Origin: a bacterium
GTDB lineage: Bacteria > Spirochaetota > Leptospiria > Leptospirales > Leptonemataceae
Length of the DNA stretch: 64,000 nt
NCBI GenBank assembly: GCA_024742665.1
Contig: JANSYA010000001.1
Span: 186,001-250,000 of the forward strand
Reading direction: 5' to 3'
How positions within the stretch are numbered: the stretch's first letter is position 1; each line of letters opens with the position of its first letter. A program made the translations under genes and the position numbers. Under the pieces are notes generated by a model. It searched no databases. It was given only the letters and a program-made list of their open reading frames with translations, and was not told the DNA's origin. Shown in pieces: positions 9,055 through 17,235 of this stretch.

Positions 9055-9576
9055 TCAGGGCGCAGCGGCCAGACGGGAGGCGCCCCAGTGCGTTACGAAC
9101 TTACTCTGTCCGCGCGAGTCGATGGAAAGCTGAAAGAAGCGGCGCCCGTCCGAAGGATGCAGAGCCAGGACTCCGTTTTGAATCAGAAAGGCGTCGGCCG
9201 CGACGATTTCGGTCGCGCTCTCCCGGCCCGTGGGGGTGTCCGCGGAATAGCGCAGGCGAAATTTTTCTTTGTAGCGGTCGCGCGGTCCCAGATACTCAAG
9301 CCGCAGTTCTCCGCGAATCTCGCCGGTCGCGACCGTGCGGACCACGAATGCAAGGCGGAGCTCTTGCGCTTTCATGGTCTGGATGCGTCCGGTGCCGATG
9401 CTTTCTCCGGCGGCGTACCCGGTCAGGGCGATGATGTCGAAGCGGTCGCCCGAGGAGAATTTACAGAAGCTCTGGAAACGGAAGGGCTGTTTCGCCGAAG
9501 TTTCGCCCAGAGCGCCGCTGGCCGAAAGCAGAAGCGCAGTCGATAAACAGGCGATCAATATTCGATGCGAAGTCAT
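9055..9576 (-). CDS. Unknown exported protein
   Basis: A protein of 173 residues from the chosen ATG at 9576. It has a clear signal peptide (MTSHRILIACLSTALLLSAS, then GALGETSA with a likely cleavage after ALG). The mature part is beta-rich with alternating charged strands and no recognised catalytic motif. A longer reading from 9621 would put 15 polar residues before the signal, so the inner start is preferred. It lies 60 bases after the OmpA-like gene on the same strand and is probably co-transcribed with it, suggesting an envelope role. I recognise no family. Confidence 0.7.
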   Translation of the reverse strand: MTSHRILIACLSTALLLSASGALGETSAKQPFRFQSFCKFSSGDRFDIIALTGYAAGESIGTGRIQTMKAQELRLAFVVRTVATGEIRGELRLEYLGPRDRYKEKFRLRYSADTPTGRESATEIVAADAFLIQNGVLALHPSDGRRFFQLSIDSRGQSKFVTHWGASRLAAAP

Positions 9577-9636
9577 AATTAAAAAGCCGTCGCGGAGCGG
9601 CGGAATACGCGCGTGCCGCACATCGCCGGCGCCGAC

Positions 9637-11607
9637 TCAGGGTTGCGTCTGCGGCTGTGGCAGCTGCAGGCGAATCTCGATTCGTTCGTTGCGGTAGCTG
9701 GCGAATTCTGTGCGTCCGTCCCGGGCCAGCTCGGCTTCTCCATGGCCCCGGTATTTTAGACGATTGGCGGGGAAGCCCTGTTTGAGAAAATATTCGTACA
9801 TGCTGCGGGCGCGCTGTTCGGTTTTCTCCAGATTGCTTTCTTCGCGGCCCGGCAGGGCGGAATGGTTTTCGATGATGACCTCATAGCTGCCGTAGCGGCT
9901 CAGACGGGACAGAACCTCATCAAGCGCGTCTTCGCCCTGATCCGTCAGTCCGTAGCTTTCGTTGAAATAATTCTGGGCGGGCAGGCGTGAGTACAGAGCG
10001 GGACGGCCGCGGCTGACCGGACGAAAGAGAACGCCGCTGCCGATTTTGCGCGCCGCGCTGCGGGCAAGATTGCCGGCCCGGTCGCGCACTTCGTATTCGA
10101 TCGTAAACTTTTCCAGACTTTCGCATGGAATGCCTTCGTCGGAAGTGCCGTCCCAATAGATTTCGTCCGGCGGTGTGCCGGTCGTTCCGGCGAAGGTGCG
10201 GTACAGCCGGCGAAAGTCGCCGACGACGTCCACCCGGGCGTTGGGCGTCGGCGTCAGCAGCACGCGAATATTCCAGCTGGCAATGCCCGAAGGATCATCG
10301 AAGTCCAGCTTCAGCTTCAGGTATTCCTCTTCACCGTCGCCGTCCGGGCGAATACTCGTGCGGCTAATTGAGAGATCAGCGTCGGGGGCCGCGGTATCGA
10401 TCCACAGGGACTTGTTCAGCGTGGCGATGCTTTCGCCGCCGGCCGTAACTCGCAGGCGTACGAAATACAGGCCGTCGCTCAGAATATCCCCCGCGTCGTC
10501 GCGTCCGTCCCAGACGAAAGACTCGGGGGGCGCGCCTGATCCGCGCTTTCGATAAAAGACGGTCTGGAGATCCGTTGAAACAACTTCCAGGACGTGCTCG
10601 GCGATAGTGGCGGCCAGCGGCGATCTGCTTAAAGCGTTGCCGGCCTGATTGATATAGGCCGGACGCAGCTGGATCTGATCCCGGGAGCCGTCGCCGTTCG
10701 GCGAAAATCGGTATTCGTCCGCTCGCAAATCCATTCTTAAATCGCGCGGAGCCAGCAGTAGATCCTTAACTTCCGCCTGGCTGCGGTTACCGGCCCGGTC
10801 GACGGCGCTGATACGATAGAGGTAGTCGCCGTACGCGATGCTCTCGTCTTCGTCGGCTTCGGTTCGGATCTCGTCCCAATAAATAAAAATGCGTTCCGGT
10901 AAAGAGTCGTCCCAGCTGCGCTCGCGAATCGGCGTTCCCCGGGGACCCACGACGTTGGCGTCGTAGCGCGTGCCCGCGTCGCTGCGAGCCGTTTGCTGAA
11001 TCTCCAGGCGTTCGCCCGCCGCCCGCAGCGAGGGGCCGGAACCCGGCGCGCGCACGAGCAGGGAGATCGGCGCGCTGACTTGAAGTTCGGGGGCGCTCGT
11101 ATCCACGATTACCGGCGCCGGCTGAGACTCCACGAAGCCGCCGTTGTCGGGCAGCTGCAGCCGCAGAGTCAACTGGTAGACGCCCTCGGGAACGCGCTGG
11201 CCTTCGTCGTCGCGCCCGTCCCAGATAATTTCGTCAAACAGGGCCAGCGGTCTTAGATCGTCGCTGCCGGGCAGGTACAGATTGTTAATCGCCCGGGAGG
11301 CCCGAATGCGACGATGATCGGCGGCGAAGGTCCGAACGATTTCATTCGCGCCGCTGCGGATTTCCAGGGTCCAATCGCGGGGGCGCAAAAATTCATCGCG
11401 CAGTCCGGTCGGCCGGACCACGAGAAAATCGCGCACGCCGTCGCCGTTCGGCGAGAAGGAGCCGGGATCGAGAGAAAGCCCCGGGGCGGAAGCGCCGGTT
11501 TGAGACGCCGCGGGGCTCAGAAACAACAGGCCGATCAGCAGCGCGATCAGTGCCAGTGCGCGGCCGGCCCGGGCTGTGAGAATCGATCGTTTCGTTGATA
11601 GCGACAT
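9637..11607 (-). CDS. OmpA-like protein with FlgD/Ig-like repeats
   Basis: A 656-residue exported protein. A signal peptide (ALIALLIGLLFLSPAASQ) is followed by three or four Ig/FlgD-like beta modules. These carry the recurring motif FSPNGDG (residues about 51 and 320) and the variant RPDGDGEEE (about 420), each preceding a WDGRDDEG or WDGTSDEG turn; these Asp-rich loops often bind calcium. The last about 115 residues form an OmpA-like domain (YEVIIENHSALPGREESNLE, then ARSMYEYFLKQG and YRGHGEAE) that normally binds peptidoglycan. The protein probably links the cell wall with the outer membrane or a surface structure. It is divergent from the DUF4015-like gene. Confidence 0.85.
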   Translation of the reverse strand: MSLSTKRSILTARAGRALALIALLIGLLFLSPAASQTGASAPGLSLDPGSFSPNGDGVRDFLVVRPTGLRDEFLRPRDWTLEIRSGANEIVRTFAADHRRIRASRAINNLYLPGSDDLRPLALFDEIIWDGRDDEGQRVPEGVYQLTLRLQLPDNGGFVESQPAPVIVDTSAPELQVSAPISLLVRAPGSGPSLRAAGERLEIQQTARSDAGTRYDANVVGPRGTPIRERSWDDSLPERIFIYWDEIRTEADEDESIAYGDYLYRISAVDRAGNRSQAEVKDLLLAPRDLRMDLRADEYRFSPNGDGSRDQIQLRPAYINQAGNALSRSPLAATIAEHVLEVVSTDLQTVFYRKRGSGAPPESFVWDGRDDAGDILSDGLYFVRLRVTAGGESIATLNKSLWIDTAAPDADLSISRTSIRPDGDGEEEYLKLKLDFDDPSGIASWNIRVLLTPTPNARVDVVGDFRRLYRTFAGTTGTPPDEIYWDGTSDEGIPCESLEKFTIEYEVRDRAGNLARSAARKIGSGVLFRPVSRGRPALYSRLPAQNYFNESYGLTDQGEDALDEVLSRLSRYGSYEVIIENHSALPGREESNLEKTEQRARSMYEYFLKQGFPANRLKYRGHGEAELARDGRTEFASYRNERIEIRLQLPQPQTQP

Positions 11608-11853
11608 TGGTAGCGATATCCGCGGCGACTCTGGCGGCGGCGCTCCCGGTCGAAGGCGTTGGAATCCGCGCCGCTGCGCGGTCCGAAGCAGGAAGCGGAC
11701 CCGGACAGGATTCGACTCCGCTCCGCCAGGGCAAGCGTTTCCAGCGATCGCCGGACTGTCAGAGTCGCCAGGGTTTAGCCTTATGAAAATCGGTCAGGGC
11801 GGTTCGGCCCCGGCGACGTCGGGAAAAAACGAGCTCGTCCGGTCGGAAAACTT
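11608..11853. other. Divergent intergenic region
   Basis: This 246-base space separates two divergently transcribed envelope genes and must hold both promoters. I see no convincing -35/-10 pair, repeat or small gene in it. Confidence 0.35.
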
Positions 11854-13521
11854 ATGCGGGGCCTTTTTCACCCGCCCGATATTCAGAGTGTGTATCAAAA
11901 GACTATCGCTTTCATTTTAGCGGGCCTGCTGCTCGTCGTCACCGGCGGGGCCTGGACTGCCTGGACCGCGGACCAGGGCTATACCGCGGGCGCGGGGCAG
12001 CTCGACTATCTGGCGCGGGAGTCTCTGCCGGAAGATTTGCCTGACATTCCCGGACCGCCGCGCTCCGCGAAGCGCACTTTATACGATACTCTGCGGGGCG
12101 GGGCTCGTTCCGCAAAATCAGCGCCGGCCGCCGCAGACCGGCGATCGTCTGCGAGTAGTCCGCGTGCGACCCGCAGCTCGGGCAAAGACCTGCCGCTGCT
12201 GCCCGTGCGGAGCGCTGAACCGTCCTCGCAGTCGGCCGACGAAATTCGCGCATCCCGGGAGGCGCGCCTTGAGCGGGTCGCCGAACCGGTTCCTCAGCCC
12301 CGAACTGCGAAGAAGTCCGAGCGGGCCGGGCCGCAGAATGAATCCGTCGCCCCGGAAAAAAAGCGTGTGAATTCCGCGCCGGCGTCTGCATCCTCCGCCC
12401 GCAGCAATGCCAGCGGAGCGCCGGACAAAGCAGCGGCTTCTCAGGCGAAACGTCCTGCTGCGGTTCGAGCGAAGCGTGCCGCCGATCGCCCAAAGAAAAC
12501 GACGGCGAAGGCCGCTGACGCAAAGCAGTCGAAATCGTCGAAGCCCTCGAAGCAGTCCGTTCGCTCCGATCTTAAAGAACGCAATGAACGCAATGAACGG
12601 AAGACGACTAAAAAGACCGGGCCGGGTTCTAAGCGAACGGTCGGCAAATACGATCCGAAGATTGCACCGACCCCCCGGGGCGAGTTTCGTTATTATGCGC
12701 CGCAGTACTATCGCGGGATTTATCTGAATAGCGGCGTTGTTCGCAGCAAGCAGCGCTACGATAAATTGCTGGAACAGAGTCGCAAATATAAGATTAACAC
12801 GCTGGTTGTCGACGTGCAGCCGCGTTTTCCGGCGAAAGATTTTATTCGCGCCGCGCGGGAAGGCGGTTTCTATCTGGTGGCGCGAGTCGTTGTATTCGAA
12901 GGCGGCCTCAAGCAGCCCACGATCCCGGAAAAACATCTGAGCAAAGTTCTGGATGTGGCGGAGCAGGCGGCTCGCTCGGGCTTTATGGAAATCCAGCTGG
13001 ACTATATTCGATTCGCGGACCGCGCGCGGATCGGCAATCTGAGTTTCAAGCAGCGGTACGAAGTGATCGCGGGGATTCTGAAGCGCGCGACGGATCGTCT
13101 GCGGCCCCTGGGCGTTCGCGTGGGCGCCGATATTTTCGGACGCATCCCGTTTAACAGAAACGATCGCATCGGCCAGCGTATGGAAGTCTTCGCCGAACAT
13201 CTGGACACTCTCTATCCGATGCTGTATCCATCGCACTTCTACGGCGATCCTTCGTACATTAAAGACCCGTACAAGACGATCTATCAGGGCCAGAAAAGAT
13301 CCATCGATCGCGTCGGCGATAAAATTCGCACCATCGCATATATCCAGGGATTCAAAATGAAAATCGGCCCGAGCGGTCTTTCGTATCACAATTATATTCG
13401 CAAGCAGCTCGACGCTTCCGCCGATTCGGGCGGCGCGGGTTTCGTGGTGTGGAACGCGCGCAGCAGATACGCGCCCTTTTTCAAAGCTCTGGCGGACCAC
13501 GATCGGCGGCGTTCGCGCTGA
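11854..13521 (+). CDS. DUF4015-like putative glycoside hydrolase with basic disordered region
   Basis: A 555-residue protein in three parts. First is an N-terminal hydrophobic segment (TIAFILAGLLLVVTGGAW) acting as signal or anchor. Next, residues about 60-270 are low-complexity, rich in Ala, Arg, Lys, Ser and Pro. Last, a conserved domain (about 280-550) contains RGIYLNSGV, NTLVVDVQ, LVARVVVF, EIQLDYIRFAD and VGADIFGR, the pattern of the DUF4015/PF13200 TIM-barrel family predicted to be glycoside hydrolases. DYIRFAD probably carries active-site acids. A GTG at 11890 would give a shorter, neater signal peptide, so the start is uncertain. The basic linker could bind peptidoglycan or teichoic-like polymers, but this is inference. 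Confidence 0.85.
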   Translation: MRGLFHPPDIQSVYQKTIAFILAGLLLVVTGGAWTAWTADQGYTAGAGQLDYLARESLPEDLPDIPGPPRSAKRTLYDTLRGGARSAKSAPAAADRRSSASSPRATRSSGKDLPLLPVRSAEPSSQSADEIRASREARLERVAEPVPQPRTAKKSERAGPQNESVAPEKKRVNSAPASASSARSNASGAPDKAAASQAKRPAAVRAKRAADRPKKTTAKAADAKQSKSSKPSKQSVRSDLKERNERNERKTTKKTGPGSKRTVGKYDPKIAPTPRGEFRYYAPQYYRGIYLNSGVVRSKQRYDKLLEQSRKYKINTLVVDVQPRFPAKDFIRAAREGGFYLVARVVVFEGGLKQPTIPEKHLSKVLDVAEQAARSGFMEIQLDYIRFADRARIGNLSFKQRYEVIAGILKRATDRLRPLGVRVGADIFGRIPFNRNDRIGQRMEVFAEHLDTLYPMLYPSHFYGDPSYIKDPYKTIYQGQKRSIDRVGDKIRTIAYIQGFKMKIGPSGLSYHNYIRKQLDASADSGGAGFVVWNARSRYAPFFKALADHDRRRSR

Positions 13522-13571
13522 AGTGGGAAAATACTTGAGAAACGAACCTGGATTGATTTACTTCTGATCGC

Positions 13572-14510
13572 ATGCAGACTTTCGAGCAAGAACTCCAATC
13601 GAATTTTTTTACGACGGGAATCATTCCCGATCTCAACTTTCGTTTCGTGCTGGCGCGCAACAACAGCGCGGCGGCGGAGGCGGCCGAACGGCTGGGCACG
13701 TCCTCGGCCTTAGAGGCGCTGCTCGGCGAAACCATGCTGGCGGCTTTCTTTCTCGTGACCCACAGCGTGAAAACCAAAGACACCGTGAGTCTGCATCTGG
13801 AAGGTTCGGGGCCGGCGCATCGCATTATCGCTTTCGCCGACACCGACGGCGCCATGCGAGCGACGACCGCCCGACCCACGGCTGTATGGGACGGCGATCT
13901 CTGGCAGGGCGTGGGCTCCGGAATTTTGCGCGTGAATCGCTGGCGAGACGATCAGCAGTCGTATTCATCCGCGGTGGAAATGCGCGATGTCGGTCTCGGC
14001 AAGAATCTCCAGGAATTTATCGCGCGTTCGGATCAGATCCAGACCTTCCTGCGTCTCGAAACCAGCTTTGAAAACAGTCCGCAAAGCAACGGGGAGACCG
14101 GCCGCGGGGCCGACGGCCAGGGCAAAGTGGTTCGGAACGTTTCGGGCTTTATGTTCCAGGCTTTGCCGGGCGCCGGAGCGGATGAAATCGACGAGATCCT
14201 GAATATGATCGGCGAGCGCACGCCGGATGAAATGATCACGGCTCTGCTGCAGCCGGCCGATGAAGCGGGCGGAACGTTTCGTCCGGGCACCGTCGCCAGT
14301 CATCCGGTGAAAATCTTAAAGAACGGATCTTTTCACTATCACTGCGACTGTAATCTGGAAAAGGTCAGCAAGGTGCTGTATTTGATGGGACGGGAGTCGA
14401 TCAGCGATCTGGCGCAGGAAAATGGTTGCGTCGAGGTCTTTTGTGAATTTTGTAAAAAGAGATACGAACTGAGCCCGGCGGAAGTCGACGAATTGTTTTT
14501 AGATCGTTAG
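13572..14510 (+). CDS. hslO: Redox-regulated chaperone Hsp33
   Basis: A 312-residue Hsp33, the holdase chaperone activated by oxidation and unfolding. The N-terminal substrate-binding domain contains SVKTKDTVSLHLEGSGP and ATTARPT. The C-terminal redox switch has the zinc-binding cysteines Cys258-x-Cys260 and Cys291-x2-Cys294, so the protein should respond to hypochlorite or peroxide under heat stress. An insertion around residues 160-185 (NSPQSNGETGRGADGQG) lengthens the linker relative to many homologues. It stands alone on the plus strand after the DUF4015-like gene, 50 bases downstream. Confidence 0.96.
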   Translation: MQTFEQELQSNFFTTGIIPDLNFRFVLARNNSAAAEAAERLGTSSALEALLGETMLAAFFLVTHSVKTKDTVSLHLEGSGPAHRIIAFADTDGAMRATTARPTAVWDGDLWQGVGSGILRVNRWRDDQQSYSSAVEMRDVGLGKNLQEFIARSDQIQTFLRLETSFENSPQSNGETGRGADGQGKVVRNVSGFMFQALPGAGADEIDEILNMIGERTPDEMITALLQPADEAGGTFRPGTVASHPVKILKNGSFHYHCDCNLEKVSKVLYLMGRESISDLAQENGCVEVFCEFCKKRYELSPAEVDELFLDR

Positions 14511-14557
14511 GGCGAAAATAACGCCGTCTTATTTCGTCTGATACGATTGGAACTGAT

Positions 14558-15529
14558 TTGGATTTTATTCCTATAAATTCGATCGCGGATATTGATCCCG
14601 AAAAGATCTCGATTCGAGATATCAACAAACGATATATCGATCGTGAGGGGAATAAGTATGCGACCCGCTTTAACCTGCAATCGCGCAAAGTTGAGGTCGT
14701 ACGAATCGTAAAGACCCGCGCCGAAGCCCAGCGGGTCAGCCAGCAGATCAAAAAAGAACGCTTTGAAGACCGGCGGGCCCGCCGCCGCCAGCCGGAAGGT
14801 CTGGAAGACTCCGAATCTTCCGAAGGCCTGGACGCGGCTTCGGATGTTCCGGCGCCGGATCTGCCCGACCCCGAGATTCCGGATTTCGACGACCTGGAGT
14901 CTGACGATCTGGCGCCATCCGATCTGCTCGGATCTTCGGAGCCCGCCGCGAGCTCTGGAGGCGGAACGCAGAGCGCGCCCGATATGCACTCGGGCGTCTT
15001 TATTGAACAGCATCTAATCGACGATATCGTCAGTCACCTGGGCCGCTGCAAAGAAGGTCAGCAGGTCGTCATTAATAACTTAAAGAACTCGCGCTGTTTC
15101 GAAGGAACCGGCAACGAGCTGAACGATCTCATTCGCGAAATCGACGTGGACTGCTGGCAGGCCAGCGAAACCGCGATCAACTATTACAAAGAGCTCTACG
15201 GCTATCCGCGCTCCGTCGCGCAGTACATCATTCGTCTCACGCCGGAAGAAAAAGAACGGATTGAAGCTCTCGCCGACGACGCCGAGCGTATGGAAGTGAT
15301 TCGTCGATTGGAAACCCGCCGCTCCTTCGAGCAGCTGTACAAAAAGATTCACAGCATGACCGAAGGGATTCTCAAGCTGATCGAGTCCGTGCCTGATGAA
15401 ACGAAATCGCAGCTGCTCGCCGCGCCGCGCCAGCAACTCCAGGACGCCCAGGCCTCGACGGAAATTCTACTGAGCGAAGTGAACGAAAAGCTGTTCCAGA
15501 TTGAACAGTGGAAGAAACGGTATTACTAA
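14558..15529 (+). CDS. Unknown 323-residue protein
   Basis: A protein from a TTG start preceded by TTGGA. The first 65 residues are a small compact domain (MDFIPINSIADIDPEKISIR). Residues about 85-150 form an acidic, Pro- and Ser-rich linker (for example DLPDPEIPDFDDLESDDLAP). Residues 150-323 are helical and charged, ending in coiled-coil. No signal peptide or membrane helix is seen, so it is probably cytoplasmic. I recognise no family; the layout suggests a scaffold or interaction protein. It follows hslO by 47 bases, and hairpins and TTCGC repeats start right after its stop. Confidence 0.75.
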   Translation: MDFIPINSIADIDPEKISIRDINKRYIDREGNKYATRFNLQSRKVEVVRIVKTRAEAQRVSQQIKKERFEDRRARRRQPEGLEDSESSEGLDAASDVPAPDLPDPEIPDFDDLESDDLAPSDLLGSSEPAASSGGGTQSAPDMHSGVFIEQHLIDDIVSHLGRCKEGQQVVINNLKNSRCFEGTGNELNDLIREIDVDCWQASETAINYYKELYGYPRSVAQYIIRLTPEEKERIEALADDAERMEVIRRLETRRSFEQLYKKIHSMTEGILKLIESVPDETKSQLLAAPRQQLQDAQASTEILLSEVNEKLFQIEQWKKRYY

Positions 15530-15531
15530 TA

Positions 15532-15624
15532 GAGTCGACTCCGCAGGAGGCGACTCGTAACTCTGCACGCCAGTGCAGAGACCGTACGGCAGTACCCCCC
15601 TGATTTTCTGCACGTGAGTGCAGA
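15532..15624. repeat. Cluster of three hairpins, two with matching arms
   Basis: Three inverted repeats lie in a row after the 323-residue protein gene. At 15532-15556, GAGTCG pairs with CGACTC and CTCC with GGAG around loop GCA, with one mismatch. At 15561-15580, CTCTGCAC and GTGCAGAG form a perfect 8-bp stem with loop GCCA. At 15607-15624, TCTGCAC and GTGCAGA form a 7-bp stem with loop GTGA. The second and third share the same arms with different loops. They may be a bidirectional terminator for the convergent genes or copies of an intergenic repeat; there is no long T-run. Confidence 0.7.
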
Positions 15625-15627
15625 GCG

Positions 15628-15700
15628 GATTCGCTTCGCGAGTATCATGATTCGCTTCGCTTCGCGATTTCATGATTCGCTTCGCTTCGCTTCGCGAAGC
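15628..15700. repeat. TTCGC repeat array with 2, 3 and 4 units
   Basis: Three modules each begin GA, continue with TTCGC units and end in G: the first has two units (15628-15640), the second three (from 15649) and the third four (from 15674). Spacers AGTATCAT and ATTTCAT separate them. The array runs directly into the stop codon of the ACT-domain gene at 15701. The stepwise increase suggests slippage or unequal duplication. Confidence 0.8.
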
Positions 15701-16309
15701 TCACCCGGCCAGGATCGCGCCTTCCAGCGCGCTGGTTCTGATTTCGCTGAGAGCTTTGCCTTCCGTTTGCAAATAAAAGCTGTCTTCGGTCGTGCCGCGA
15801 TCGTTGGTTAAGATCACGGCGCTCCATACGTTTACATTTTCGCGCGCGAGCACCTGGGTGATATGATACAAGAGGCCGGTCCGGTCGGGAGACTCCACGA
15901 ACATCTGAGTCATGCTGCCGTCGGCGGCCTGCTGAAAACGAATCGAACACGAGTCCGCGAATAATTGTTCGCGATCGGGCGGCGCGACTTTGTGTTCCGT
16001 CAGCAGGCTTGAGGGTTCCAGATCTTTTTGCAGAACCGTTTCCATTAATACGCCGAGGCGCGTGGTGACCTCGTGCATCGGAAAGTGAAAATTATCCGGC
16101 TCGGCGATACGTAAAACGAAGTTGTCGTGGGAGTACAGCTCGCCGGATTCAGAGTCGGGTTCGGTTAAAACGTTTCCGGATACAACATCCATTCCCAGAA
16201 CGTAGATTGCCGCTGTGAGCCTGTGCAGAGTGCCGATGCGAGTGACGGGAGTGCGGACTTGAATTTGAAAGCGATGGTCGTCGATGACCGACCAGGCGAA
16301 TCGAATCAT
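15701..16309 (-). CDS. Tandem ACT-domain protein (GlnD/ACR-like)
   Basis: A protein of 202 residues from the ATG at 16309, which overlaps the stop of the upstream SRPBCC gene by four bases (ATGA). Two ACT-like modules are visible: an N-terminal one (FQIQVRTPVTRIGTLHRLTA) and a C-terminal one (MFVESPDRTGLLYHITQVLA) resembling the C-terminal ACT domains of GlnD, which sense glutamine. No nucleotidyltransferase or HD domain is present, so it can bind a small ligand but is not itself a uridylyltransferase. The GMIRFA start is preferred over a longer reading from 16348, which would overlap the upstream gene extensively. Confidence 0.85.
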   Translation of the reverse strand: MIRFAWSVIDDHRFQIQVRTPVTRIGTLHRLTAAIYVLGMDVVSGNVLTEPDSESGELYSHDNFVLRIAEPDNFHFPMHEVTTRLGVLMETVLQKDLEPSSLLTEHKVAPPDREQLFADSCSIRFQQAADGSMTQMFVESPDRTGLLYHITQVLARENVNVWSAVILTNDRGTTEDSFYLQTEGKALSEIRTSALEGAILAG

Positions 16310-17187
16310 GCCGAACCCTGCAATGGCTGCAGAATGTCCTGGCACCATCGAATAAATAATTCCACGCTGATACTCTGCACCATAATCGTTTCGCGGGCTT
16401 TCTTGACTTCAACGTCCATGTCCTGCTCGACCGCCAGACGATGCGCGAAGTCTTCTAAGTTCGGACCCAGGGCCTTGCTCATTTCGCTCCAGTAGATTGT
16501 AATCTTGCCGGAGAGATCCAGACCAAAAACTCGTACGGCCTGACAGCGAAACTCAAACTCCTGCTCATCGTCCTTTAAGTACCAGTTGCCGTCGGCGTCG
16601 ACGCTGCTACAGATCTTCCACAGGGCGCGGGCCGTGGTTTTGCGACCGCCTTTTTTTTCGGGACCGATCTGCTCGACCAGCGGCTTGAGAGCGGCCAGTC
16701 GCACCTGCTGAAACGATCCGCGTGCGCCCTGGTTTTCCCACCAGGCCTTCGCCGGCTTGCCTGCCAGCAGTTTGTCGAGAACATTGAGCGCTTTTTTCCA
16801 GATCGCCGCCTGGCGATCGCGCGCGACAGAGTCCGTCCAGCCGTCGTGGCTGACTTCCAGCAGCAAGCCTTCGCCGGTGCGGCTGCGAGACGCGCCCAGG
16901 TCGCGAATGCGATAAGTGATGGTCGTCGTTTCGATTTCAGGATCCCAGTCCTGCTCGCGCCAGCTGTAGCGCACCAGACTGTACTTGTCGGATTGCATGA
17001 GGCGCATTTCGCTCGAACGATCCTGTTCTTGCGAAACGAGATTGCGCGACATAATCACGCGCGGCGCGAACCACTTGCGCAGTTCGTTCTGCGAAGTGAG
17101 AGCCCGAAAGACCTGTGCGGGAGTGGCGGTCAATTTCAGAGATGCCTCAATGGGAGGCGGGGGCGATGCGGGCGTCGATGAAGTCGT
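16306..17187 (-). CDS. SRPBCC/AHSA1-like protein with a non-canonical start
   Basis: The N-terminal part is a START-like SRPBCC fold (IEASLKLTATPAQVFRALTS, then NELRKWFAP), typical of AHSA1/polyketide-cyclase-like proteins that bind hydrophobic ligands. Residues after about 165 form an unrecognised second half. The first canonical start, a TTG at 17133, would cut off the first beta strand. An AGGAGG at 17193-17198 lies exactly 5 bases before an in-frame ACG at 17187, with no ATG, GTG or TTG between; I therefore draw the start there as a hypothesis. The 3' end overlaps the ACT-domain gene (ATGA), so the pair is co-translated. Confidence 0.75.
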   Translation of the reverse strand, partial: TTSSTPASPPPPIEASLKLTATPAQVFRALTSQNELRKWFAPRVIMSRNLVSQEQDRSSEMRLMQSDKYSLVRYSWREQDWDPEIETTTITYRIRDLGASRSRTGEGLLLEVSHDGWTDSVARDRQAAIWKKALNVLDKLLAGKPAKAWWENQGARGSFQQVRLAALKPLVEQIGPEKKGGRKTTARALWKICSSVDADGNWYLKDDEQEFEFRCQAVRVFGLDLSGKITIYWSEMSKALGPNLEDFAHRLAVEQDMDVEVKKARETIMVQSISVELFIRWCQDILQPLQGSA

Positions 17188-17192
17188 GGGAT

Positions 17193-17198
17193 CCTCCT
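17193..17198 (-). promoter_or_regulatory. Perfect Shine-Dalgarno before a non-canonical start
   Basis: AGGAGG on the minus strand, 5 bases ahead of an in-frame ACG and 59 bases ahead of the first in-frame TTG. It suggests translation starts near 17187. Confidence 0.55.
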
Positions 17199-17235
17199 GG
17201 TTGACCTGGTGCTATAAAATCTTCGGCCCCGGATC

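Noticed and set aside
12118..13500. 460-codon minus-strand frame opposite the DUF4015-like gene
   Set aside because: No family features; the plus strand encodes a recognisable conserved domain with a signal segment.
15532..15700. CRISPR array
   Set aside because: Units are short, of increasing length and without unique spacers; no cas genes are nearby.
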